Below, piece after piece: positions 1-5,517 of a stretch of DNA of 6,615 nt. Position numbers and translations under genes: made by a program. This DNA comes from Lachnospiraceae bacterium (GTDB lineage Bacteria > Bacillota > Clostridia > Lachnospirales > Lachnospiraceae). The stretch's first letter is position 1, and every line of letters starts with the position of its first letter. The notes under the pieces are model-generated. The model was not told the origin of the DNA. It was given only the letters and a program-made list of their open reading frames with translations, and searched no databases. The stretch lies in the NCBI GenBank assembly GCA_017443685.1, contig JAFSYD010000146.1:1-6615 (forward strand), written 5' to 3'.

Positions 1-1
1 C

Positions 2-466
2 GTGCCGAAGACTCTGGTGCGGCATCTGGTGCGGTATTACGCGAATGTACTCTGCGAGGAAGGAAGCGTTTTGCAAAAGGTATTATCCGATGTTTTGGAT
101 ACACCGGTATCGCCGGAATTGCTGCCGCCCAAAGACGGACAGATCGCGCAGAAGACCGAAGATCTGGTGGGACCGTATGAGCTGCATGACTTTTTTCTGT
201 ATTATCTGATGCGCTTCGCGTTTGCGCCGTCGAAGATCTTTCGGCTGGCAAAGCATGCGTTTGCGGGGCGTTATGAGGATGATGTGATCCTCCACTGGGA
301 AACGGTCTTTTACCGCCGCTTTTTCGCGCAGCAGTTCAAGCGCTCCTGTCTGCCGGACGGTCCGAAGGTCGGTACGGTGGCGCTTTCCCCGCGGGGTGAC
401 TGGCGGATGCCTTCGGATGCGGCATGGGCGGCTTGGCAGAAGGATCTGGAGACGATCATGGGATAG
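2..466 (+). CDS. nadE: Glutamine-dependent NAD+ synthase, C-terminal part (5'-truncated by window edge)
   Basis: This is the last 154 codons of an NAD+ synthase, which makes NAD+ from nicotinic acid adenine dinucleotide, ATP and ammonia in the cytoplasm. The visible part is the C-terminal end of the synthetase domain. It contains the family-typical stretches [10 protein letters not shown] (residues 34-43 of the visible part), a [19 protein letters not shown] segment (46-64), [13 protein letters not shown] (112-124) and [13 protein letters not shown] (128-140). These resemble the long, glutaminase-fused NadE of Clostridia (about 640 residues). The N-terminal glutaminase domain and the ATP-binding SGGxDS loop lie upstream, so the fusion is inferred from family likeness and not seen. 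The GTG at position 2 is an internal valine codon and should not be taken as a start. The gene ends at TAG (464-466) just before a terminator hairpin, so it closes its transcription unit. Confidence 0.93.
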   Translation: MPKTLVRHLVRYYANVLCEEGSVLQKVLSDVLDTPVSPELLPPKDGQIAQKTEDLVGPYELHDFFLYYLMRFAFAPSKIFRLAKHAFAGRYEDDVILHWETVFYRRFFAQQFKRSCLPDGPKVGTVALSPRGDWRMPSDAAWAAWQKDLETIMG

Positions 467-475
467 CTTTTTCGT

Positions 476-509
476 AACCGCTCGGGTCATCCGGGCGGTT
501 TGGCTTTTT
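476..509 (+). terminator. Rho-independent terminator after nadE
   Basis: A 10-bp stem, AACCGCTCGG (476-485) with CCGGGCGGTT (491-500), pairs completely apart from one G-U wobble and has the 5-nt loop GTCAT. It is followed by TGGC and a run of five T (505-509). It begins 10 bases after the nadE stop and lies well before the next promoter, which fits an intrinsic terminator. The T-run is short and offset from the stem, so efficiency may be moderate. Confidence 0.8.
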
Positions 510-563
510 ACATAATTACAATGACAGGCAGGAAAAAGAGGCGGAAATTGGTTACTATTTACA

Positions 564-591
564 TTGACTTTTCGGGTTGACAGGCTATAAT
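564..591 (+). promoter_or_regulatory. Sigma-A type promoter for the L,D-transpeptidase gene
   Basis: TTGACT (564-569) and a perfect TATAAT (586-591) are separated by 16 bp, giving an expected transcription start near 598 and a leader of about 50 nt. A second TTGACA hexamer (577-582) sits inside the spacer but is only 3 bp from the -10 box, too close to serve as its -35. The leader carries an 8-T run (613-620) with no convincing hairpin before it. Confidence 0.85.
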
Positions 592-648
592 ACCGTGTTG
601 CAAGGTAAATTATTTTTTTTGGAAAAGATCAAGGGGAACGAAGGCATT

Positions 649-2454
649 ATGGAGGAGAATCAGACGACGGAACAAAAAAACCGTTTCGTCGAGGCAAGAA
701 AGAAAAAAAGAGAAGCGGAAAAAAGAAAGGAGTCGGGCGGCAGCCGGATGCCCGTTTTGATCGGGGCGATCACGGTAACCGCGATCGCGGCTGTGTATGT
801 CGGCGTTGCTGTATATTTTAACAGTCATTTCTTTTTTAACAGTACGGTGAACGGTGCGGACAGTTCCTGCGCTTCCGTAGCCGTGGTGAAGGAGCGGATC
901 AAAAAGGCCGGGGATGAATATGTCCTTACGATCACGGAGAAGGACGGCACGACCGAGGAGATCGCGTCTTCGGACATTGATCTTGCGATCGACGTGGATA
1001 ACGGCGATGTTGAGAAGTTCCTTGCGAGGCAGAATTCCATTGCCTGGATCGGTTCGCTTTTCCATCCGACCGAATACAAGAACGACGCGATCGTATCTTA
1101 TGACCACGCGAAGCTGGCGGCGGCGGTGAAAGCCCTTCCCTGTGCGACGCGGAAGGATGTGACCGAAACGAAGGACGCTAAGTTTACGTTTGACGGCAGC
1201 TCCTTTGTTGTTGTAGATGAGGTCTACGGTACGAATGTCGAGCTTTCCGCTCTTACGGCGAGTATCGCGGAGGCAGTAACGCTTTTAGAGCCCGAGCTTA
1301 ACCTGTATGAGGATAAATGCTATGTACAGCCGCAGGTGACGGCGGAATCCGAAGAGCTGAACGCGCTTGTGGATGAGCTCAATAAAAAGTTAAATATCAA
1401 GATCACATACGATGTCGGGGAGACGGTTCCGGCGTCCGAGATCGCAAAATGGCTGGTCCCGGGAGAGGATGCGACCCTTTCTTTTGATGATGAGGCAATG
1501 GCGGAATATGTTGCGAAAATGGCCTCGGAGTACAACACGGCAGGCAAGCCCCACACGTTACAGACGACGGCGAGCGGCGCGGTGACGGTGGACCGGGGTA
1601 CCTACGGTTGGCGGATCGACCAGCCGGCGGAGGTAGAGCAGCTGAAGAAGGATATCGAAAAGGGCGAGGATGTTACGCGCGAATTCGTATATTCGACGAC
1701 AGCGGCGTCCCGCACCGGCAACGATTACGGCAATACCTATGTGGAGATCAACCTGACGGCGCAGACACTCTATCTGTACGTGAATGGCGAGCTTAAAATG
1801 ACGACGCCGTGCACGACAGGGACTTTAAGCAAGGGCGGTGCGACGCCGACCGGTATCTACGGCGTGATGTATAAAGCACGTGACAAATACTTATCCGGTG
1901 GTGTCGGAAGGAACGCAAACGCCTTTGTCAACTACTGGATGCCGTTCTACGGCAACTACGGCATGCATGATGCGCAGTGGCGCTCGTCCTTCGGCGGAAA
2001 TTATTACAAGACGGCCGGCTCGAACGGTTGCGTGAACCTGCCGCTTGCATCGGCAAAGACGCTGTTCAACAGCATCGAGGCGAACACGCCGGTATTTATC
2101 TATACATCGGGTGCGGATACGCAGACCGAGATCGCGACGGCGAATGCGGCGGTTGCGGTGGAAAATAAGATCGCGTCCCTGCCGGAGACGATCACGTTCG
2201 GTACGGAGCCTGCGCTCGCGGAGGCACGCGCGGCATTTGAAGCGTTATCCGACAGCTCGAAGGAGCTGGTATCGAACATAGGCGCGCTGGAAAACGATGA
2301 GGTAATTTTACAGACGTTAAAGGATGAGAATCCGGAGGCGTACGCGGCGTATCTGCAGCAGCAGTCCGAGCAGACCGAGATCGTTGAAGGCGGTGCGGGG
2401 CAGCCGGTGGAAGAAGCGGAAGAGAACGCGGAAGGTGCGGCTGCCGCGGAGTAA
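649..2454 (+). CDS. Membrane-anchored L,D-transpeptidase (YkuD) with PG-binding-type domains and a C-terminal helical module
   Basis: This 601-residue protein probably forms 3-3 cross-links in peptidoglycan, or attaches proteins to it, outside the membrane. In order it has a Lys/Arg-rich cytoplasmic tail (9-33), one membrane segment (about 34-57), a long extracytoplasmic region with two PG_binding_4-like units (about 150-225 and 279-350), and a YkuD catalytic domain (about 362-486). The catalytic region shows His440 (YGMH), a 17-residue gap, then Ser458-Asn-Gly-Cys461-Val-Asn463. Cys461 is the expected nucleophile. The usual motif is SHGC; here Asn459 replaces the second His. After the domain, residues 502-556 (KIASLPETITF, EARAAFEALSDSSKELVSN) resemble a helical module found in clostridial surface proteins. 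An acidic Gln/Glu/Ala tail follows. ATG 649 was chosen because upstream in-frame codons run into the promoter; GAAGG (640-644) and AAGGGG (631-636) precede it. Family assignment is firm, the exact substrate is not known. Confidence 0.92.
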   Translation: MEENQTTEQKNRFVEARKKKREAEKRKESGGSRMPVLIGAITVTAIAAVYVGVAVYFNSHFFFNSTVNGADSSCASVAVVKERIKKAGDEYVLTITEKDGTTEEIASSDIDLAIDVDNGDVEKFLARQNSIAWIGSLFHPTEYKNDAIVSYDHAKLAAAVKALPCATRKDVTETKDAKFTFDGSSFVVVDEVYGTNVELSALTASIAEAVTLLEPELNLYEDKCYVQPQVTAESEELNALVDELNKKLNIKITYDVGETVPASEIAKWLVPGEDATLSFDDEAMAEYVAKMASEYNTAGKPHTLQTTASGAVTVDRGTYGWRIDQPAEVEQLKKDIEKGEDVTREFVYSTTAASRTGNDYGNTYVEINLTAQTLYLYVNGELKMTTPCTTGTLSKGGATPTGIYGVMYKARDKYLSGGVGRNANAFVNYWMPFYGNYGMHDAQWRSSFGGNYYKTAGSNGCVNLPLASAKTLFNSIEANTPVFIYTSGADTQTEIATANAAVAVENKIASLPETITFGTEPALAEARAAFEALSDSSKELVSNIGALENDEVILQTLKDENPEAYAAYLQQQSEQTEIVEGGAGQPVEEAEENAEGAAAAE

Positions 2455-2575
2455 GCGGCTTGTAAAAAAGGTTTTTCGTCGAAGCGGCATTAAAATACGT
2501 GCTATTTCGCAAAAGGACGGAGCGGCCTGCTTCCTGTACCGGAATGAACGGTCGCGGCCGGATGGAGATGGAATA
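2455..2575 (+). other. Intergenic leader between the transpeptidase gene and hisC
   Basis: This 121-bp gap has no clear terminator. A GCCGC/GCGGC hairpin (2443-2447 with 2455-2459) spans the preceding stop codon but is not followed by a T-run. A TAAAAT hexamer (2491-2496) could be a -10 box, but no good -35 lies at the right distance, so read-through from the upstream promoter is plausible. The hisC ribosome binding site is GGAG (2564-2567), 8 bases before ATG 2576. A 10-codon reading frame (ATG 2544, reading MNGRGRMEME) ends in TAA 2574-2576, overlapping the hisC ATG as TAATG. It has no clear Shine-Dalgarno site and no His codons, so it is not a classical his attenuator peptide. Confidence 0.45.
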
Positions 2576-3646
2576 ATGTCTGAATGGGAAAAAAATGTGC
2601 GGCGGGTGATCCCCTATGTACCGGGGGAGCAGCCCGCCGATGTAAATGTAATCAAGCTGAATACGAATGAAAATCCGTATCCGCCGGCGCCCGCGGTTTG
2701 TGAGGCGGTGAAAAAATTTGACACCTCCGTACTGCGCAAGTACCCGGCACCGGATGCGAAGCGGCTTGTCGCGGCACTTTCGGATGCATTTGAGATTCCG
2801 GAAGATCAGATTTTTGTCGGTGTCGGGTCGGATGATGTGCTGGCGATGTCGGTTCTTACTTTTTTTAACGGCAAAAAGCCGGTGCTGATGGCGGATGTCA
2901 CCTATTCCTTCTATGATGTGTGGGCCGAGCTTTTTCGCATTCCGTATGAAAGTATTCCGCTGAATGGGGATTTCCGCTATGAGCTTTCCGATTATCTGCG
3001 GCCGAACGGCGGCGTTGTGATCGCGAATCCGAATGCGCCGACCGCGCTTGTCGAGCCGAAGGAGTTTTTTGAAGAGCTGTTGGAGAAGAATCCGTCTTCG
3101 GTCGTGATCGTGGATGAGGCTTACGGCGATTTTTACGGCTGGAGCGCGAAGGGGCTTTTGGATCGGTATGAGAATCTTCTGGTGGTCGGGACGTTTTCCA
3201 AGTCTCGCTCACTGGCGGGCAGCCGGATCGGCTTTGCCTTTGGCAGCAGAAAGCTGATCTCTTATCTTAATGATGTCAAGTTTTCGTTCAATTCCTATAC
3301 GATGGATGCGATCACGCTTGCGGTCGGTGAGGCGGCGCTGTCCCCCCGGTCACGGGAATACTACCATACGATGACGGAAATGATCATCGCGACAAGGGAA
3401 TCCGCGAAAAAGCGGCTTGCCGGATTGGGCTTTACCTGTACGGATTCGCGGGCGAACTTTGTGTTTGCGACGCATAGCGTGATACCGGCGAAGGAGATTT
3501 TTGAAAAGCTGAAGGAGCATAAGATATATGTCCGTTATTTCGACAAGCCGAGGATCGATAATTATCTGCGGATCACGATCGGGACGGATGACGAGATGAC
3601 AGAACTTTACAAAGCATTGGAGGAGATCGGATGCAGGCAATCGTAG
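2576..3646 (+). CDS. hisC: Histidinol-phosphate aminotransferase family protein
   Basis: This 356-residue PLP enzyme is of class I/II aminotransferase fold. The expected role is transamination of imidazole-acetol phosphate with glutamate to give histidinol phosphate, in histidine synthesis. The HisC-like landmarks are KLNTNENPYPP (27-37), the GVGSDD cofactor-phosphate region (82-87), Tyr110, NPNAPT (151-156), Asp180-Glu-Ala-Tyr183, the PLP-binding Lys209 in TFSKSRSLAGSRIGF, Arg217, and the substrate-carboxylate Arg332 in LRITIGT. The motif reads NPNAPTA where NPN[NA]PTG is usual, a small deviation. Length matches the family (about 350-360). ATG 2576 was chosen because GGAG lies 8 bases upstream and the product then begins in the typical MSEWEKNVRRVIPYVPGEQP style. 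No other his genes are visible, so a role in aromatic amino-acid transamination, known for some HisC homologues, cannot be excluded. Its 3' end overlaps the next gene by 16 bp. Confidence 0.9.
   Translation: MSEWEKNVRRVIPYVPGEQPADVNVIKLNTNENPYPPAPAVCEAVKKFDTSVLRKYPAPDAKRLVAALSDAFEIPEDQIFVGVGSDDVLAMSVLTFFNGKKPVLMADVTYSFYDVWAELFRIPYESIPLNGDFRYELSDYLRPNGGVVIANPNAPTALVEPKEFFEELLEKNPSSVVIVDEAYGDFYGWSAKGLLDRYENLLVVGTFSKSRSLAGSRIGFAFGSRKLISYLNDVKFSFNSYTMDAITLAVGEAALSPRSREYYHTMTEMIIATRESAKKRLAGLGFTCTDSRANFVFATHSVIPAKEIFEKLKEHKIYVRYFDKPRIDNYLRITIGTDDEMTELYKALEEIGCRQS
3619..3625 (+). promoter_or_regulatory. Strong Shine-Dalgarno inside the end of hisC
   Basis: GGAGGAG (3619-3625) lies within the hisC coding sequence, 5 bases before ATG 3631 of the next gene. 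It fixes that gene's start and implies that both proteins are made from one mRNA, probably with translational coupling. Confidence 0.8.
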
Positions 3647-4131
3647 AAGCGTTTTCTAATACATTGGGGCAGCACATATCGGCAGAGCTGTGCGTCTTTA
3701 TTATCTCGATGATGCCCATATTGGAGCTGCGCGGAGGGCTTTTGGCGGCGTGGTCATTGAACGTTCCGATCACGACGGCGATCCCGATCTGCATCATCGG
3801 GAACATCATTCCGATCCCTTTTATCCTGCTGTTCATCCGGCAGGTGTTTGAGTGGGCGAAAAAGGTGTCCTTCCTGCGCGGGATCGTAGAACGGCTTGAA
3901 GCCCGGGCAATGAAAAAGAGCGCGGATGTGGCAAATTACGAGTTCCTGGGGCTTATGCTTTTTGTCGGGATCCCGCTGCCGGGAACCGGTGCGTGGACGG
4001 GATCGCTCATCGCGTCTCTTTTGGAAATGGATGTTAAGAAAGCGGTTGTGGCGGAGCTTTTGGGGATAGCGCTTGCGACGGTGATCGTCAGTGTATTCTC
4101 GTATGGGCTTTTGGGATCGGTGCTGCATTAG
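3631..4131 (+). CDS. Small integral membrane protein, PF06695 family ('small multi-drug export protein')
   Basis: This 166-residue hydrophobic protein belongs to the family annotated as small multi-drug export protein (PF06695/COG2426). The drug-export label is weakly supported in general, and as I recall the family has been grouped with the DedA/VTT membrane proteins that handle lipids. Visible features are hydrophobic segments at about 17-41, 46-70, 104-128 and 137-165, with a charged stretch (about 74-100, KKVSFLRGIVERLEARAMKK) between the halves. Two Pro/Gly-rich motifs stand at comparable places in each half: PILELRGGLLAAW (29-41) and GIPLPGTGAWTGSLIASLL (113-131). Glu32/Arg34 and the PGTGAW core are the most striking conserved-looking residues. 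It starts inside the end of hisC behind a strong Shine-Dalgarno. Its TAG stop overlaps the TAA stop of convergent hydE. The molecular function is not known from sequence. Confidence 0.87.
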   Translation: MQAIVEAFSNTLGQHISAELCVFIISMMPILELRGGLLAAWSLNVPITTAIPICIIGNIIPIPFILLFIRQVFEWAKKVSFLRGIVERLEARAMKKSADVANYEFLGLMLFVGIPLPGTGAWTGSLIASLLEMDVKKAVVAELLGIALATVIVSVFSYGLLGSVLH

Positions 4132-5264
4132 ATCTTTCGTTTGACATCGCCGCGGGCGGTTACGATCTGATATCCGGCCGAGCTTACCCGCGTTTCAAGA
4201 CAATCCCTGCACTGTGCGCTTTCGTCGCCGGTGCAGATTTTATTTTCGTAAAGTGCATAGAGCCTGCGGACATCCACGGGCGAGAGATTCGGCATCAATA
4301 CGTTTGCGCCGCATTTTAAACCCATTTCCCGTCCGAGGGGATGGATGGTTCCGAGAGCCGTCGTCGCGGGAAGAAGGGCGTGCGGGAAAAGAAGCCGCAG
4401 GAGGGAAAGCAGCCGCAGCGTCAGTGCGAGGCTGCCGTTTTTTTCATTTGCAAACGGCGTGTTATTGTGTGTAAGATACGGACCGATGCCGATCATATCG
4501 GGGTCCAGTTTTTGCAGAAAACGCAGATCGGAAAGGATGGTTTCAGGAGTCTGACCCGGTGAACCGACCATGATGCCGCTTCCGACCTGATAGCCGATCT
4601 CTTTTAAGTCGTACAGACAGCGCATGCGGTTTTTGAGGGACATTTCCGGTGGATGGAGACGGGCGTAATGGGTATCGTCCGCCGTTTCGTGGCGCAGCAG
4701 GTACCGGTCGGCGCCCGCGTCAAAAAAGGCCTGATAGGAGGCGCGGTCTTTCTCTCCGATCGAAAGGGTGAGCGCGCAGTCGGGGTGCTGCTCTTTGATG
4801 GAAGAGACGATGTCGCAAATGTACGTATCGGTAAAGTAAGGATCCTCGCCGCCCTGTAGTACGAAGGTGCGAAAGCCTAATTTGAAACCTGCCGCGGTAC
4901 AGGACAGGATCTCCTCTTTTGTAAGGCGGTAGCGCGTTAAGCTGCCGTTGCCCCGGCGGATGCCGCAGTAGTAACAGTTGTTTTTGCAATGATTTGTAAA
5001 TTCGATCAGTCCCCGGACGTAGACATTCGTTCCGTAATGTGCCCGGCGGACGGTGTCGGCTCTTTTGGCTAAGTATCGGTCGGGGTCGGCATCTGCGTGT
5101 CGGTCGACGTCGGAATGGGGGGGCTTATCGGAAGCACGGAGCGATCCCGGCCAAAAAGCAGCTCCGATGTTCGGGATATCCGTAAGCGGCATGCCGATCA
5201 GCGCCAATAATCCCTCGTCGGAAAGGTCCTTATTCTTTTCCAGTTCATCAATGAGTTTTTGCAT
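4128..5264 (-). CDS. hydE: [FeFe]-hydrogenase H-cluster radical SAM maturase HydE
   Basis: This 378-residue radical S-adenosylmethionine enzyme is one of three maturases (with HydF and HydG) that build the 2Fe subcluster of [FeFe]-hydrogenase in the cytoplasm. HydE is thought to process the Fe-CO-CN-cysteine product of HydG. The [4Fe-4S]-SAM motif is Cys93-x3-Cys97-x2-Cys100 (CKNNCYYCGIRR). Other HydE-like stretches are FVLQGGEDPY (134-143), GADRYLLRHETA (184-195), GSGIMVGSPGQT (228-239), MIGIGPYLTHNNTP (257-270), PATTALGTI (299-307) and CGANVLMPN (318-326). An auxiliary-cluster motif Cys344-x7-Cys352-x2-Cys355 separates it from other families such as PylB. The protein is about 30 residues longer than Thermotoga maritima HydE as I remember it. 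The extra length is an N-terminal hydrophilic insertion (about 33-62) ahead of the ADTVRRAHYG helix. The start at 5264 has an AGGGAA site 6 bases upstream. No hydF, hydG or hydrogenase gene is in the window. Confidence 0.95.
   Translation of the reverse strand: MQKLIDELEKNKDLSDEGLLALIGMPLTDIPNIGAAFWPGSLRASDKPPHSDVDRHADADPDRYLAKRADTVRRAHYGTNVYVRGLIEFTNHCKNNCYYCGIRRGNGSLTRYRLTKEEILSCTAAGFKLGFRTFVLQGGEDPYFTDTYICDIVSSIKEQHPDCALTLSIGEKDRASYQAFFDAGADRYLLRHETADDTHYARLHPPEMSLKNRMRCLYDLKEIGYQVGSGIMVGSPGQTPETILSDLRFLQKLDPDMIGIGPYLTHNNTPFANEKNGSLALTLRLLSLLRLLFPHALLPATTALGTIHPLGREMGLKCGANVLMPNLSPVDVRRLYALYENKICTGDESAQCRDCLETRVSSAGYQIVTARGDVKRKI
5076..5114 (-). repeat. Imperfect in-frame 24-bp duplication within hydE
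   Basis: On the plus strand TCGGTCGGGGTCGGC (5076-5090) and TCGGTCGACGTCGGA (5100-5114) match at 12 of 15 positions and are offset by 24 bp, exactly 8 codons. In HydE they encode ADPDR (residues 59-63) and SDVDR (51-55), so the protein reads SDVDRHAD-ADPDRYLA. This looks like a short tandem duplication inside the N-terminal insertion. Chance similarity in GC-rich sequence is possible. Confidence 0.5.
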
Positions 5265-5318
5265 GTAATGTTCCCTATAGATATCATTCTGTCACTGCCC
5301 GGGCCGCGACTTAAACTG

Positions 5319-5347
5319 AGTATAACACGAAACAAAGCGGGCGGCAA
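5319..5347 (-). promoter_or_regulatory. Predicted promoter for hydE
   Basis: Read on the minus strand, TTGCCG (5347-5342) and TATACT (5324-5319) are separated by 17 bp, giving an expected start near 5312 and a leader of about 48 nt. The leader contains the 8-bp palindrome GCCCGGGC (5297-5304), of unknown significance. Confidence 0.65.
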
Positions 5348-5420
5348 TCATATTGATATACCTTGCATTTGGGAAAGAGATCGTTCGTGTGCCGCCTTGA
5401 ATTGTTGTAAAAAATCTCTA

Positions 5421-5449
5421 TTGAAATCTGCATTGTTTTCCTTTAAAAT
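5421..5449 (+). promoter_or_regulatory. Predicted promoter for leuB
   Basis: TTGAAA (5421-5426) and TAAAAT (5444-5449) are separated by 17 bp, putting the transcript start near 5456 and leaving a leader of about 62 nt. That is too short for a T-box. A weaker alternative, TTGTTT (5433-5438) with GATACT (5456-5461), also has 17-bp spacing. The two divergent promoters (hydE and leuB) are about 70 bp apart. Confidence 0.65.
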
Positions 5450-5470
5450 ACATAGGATACTTTAGCGTAG

Positions 5471-5512
5471 GAAAGAAGGCTGCCGGACTTTGCGGCGGCA
5501 AAAGAAAGAAGG
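5471..5512 (+). promoter_or_regulatory. leuB leader: hairpin flanked by repeated GAAAGAAGG, second copy is the ribosome binding site
   Basis: A 7-bp stem, GCTGCCG (5479-5485) with CGGCGGC (5493-5499) including one G-U pair, has the loop GACTTTG. The same 9-mer GAAAGAAGG lies on either side (5471-5479 and 5504-5512). The downstream copy is the Shine-Dalgarno, 5 bases before the leuB ATG. No T-run follows the stem, so it is not a terminator. It may protect the mRNA 5' end or influence ribosome loading; that is inference. Confidence 0.5.
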
Positions 5513-5517
5513 TTGTT

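Noticed and set aside
577..648. Upstream in-frame extension of the transpeptidase from TTG 577
   Set aside because: TTG 577 lies inside the promoter and upstream of the expected transcript start. The added 24 residues have no family support, and ATG 649 has Shine-Dalgarno-like sequence and begins a typical charged N-terminal tail.
610..1107. Long minus-strand and alternate-frame open frames inside the main genes (for example 610-1107, 2898-3212, 3754-4128, 5950-6369)
   Set aside because: They lie entirely within or across well-supported genes, are rich in Arg, Pro and Ser as expected of shadow frames in GC-rich DNA, and match no recognisable family.
2443..2470. Possible terminator at the end of the transpeptidase gene
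   Set aside because: The GCCGC/GCGGC stem is only 5 bp with a 7-nt loop and is followed by TTGTAAAAAA, not a T-run.
2324..2575. N-terminal extension of HisC reaching back into the transpeptidase gene
   Set aside because: The translated stretch is an Arg-rich shadow of the other frame, and the family's N-terminus begins at ATG 2576 behind a ribosome binding site.
5400..5414. Possible CodY-like box (AATTGTTGTAAAAAA) upstream of leuB
   Set aside because: It matches the 15-base consensus at only about 9 positions, which is expected by chance in AT-rich intergenic DNA.
5259..5465. 68-codon plus-strand reading frame across the hydE start and the intergenic region
   Set aside because: It has no ribosome binding site, overlaps the hydE start and promoter, and its composition and sequence look non-coding.
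5456..5517. T-box riboswitch or leucine leader-peptide attenuator for leuB
   Set aside because: The leader is only about 62 nt, contains no ATG-initiated Leu-rich peptide, no T-box core and no terminator.
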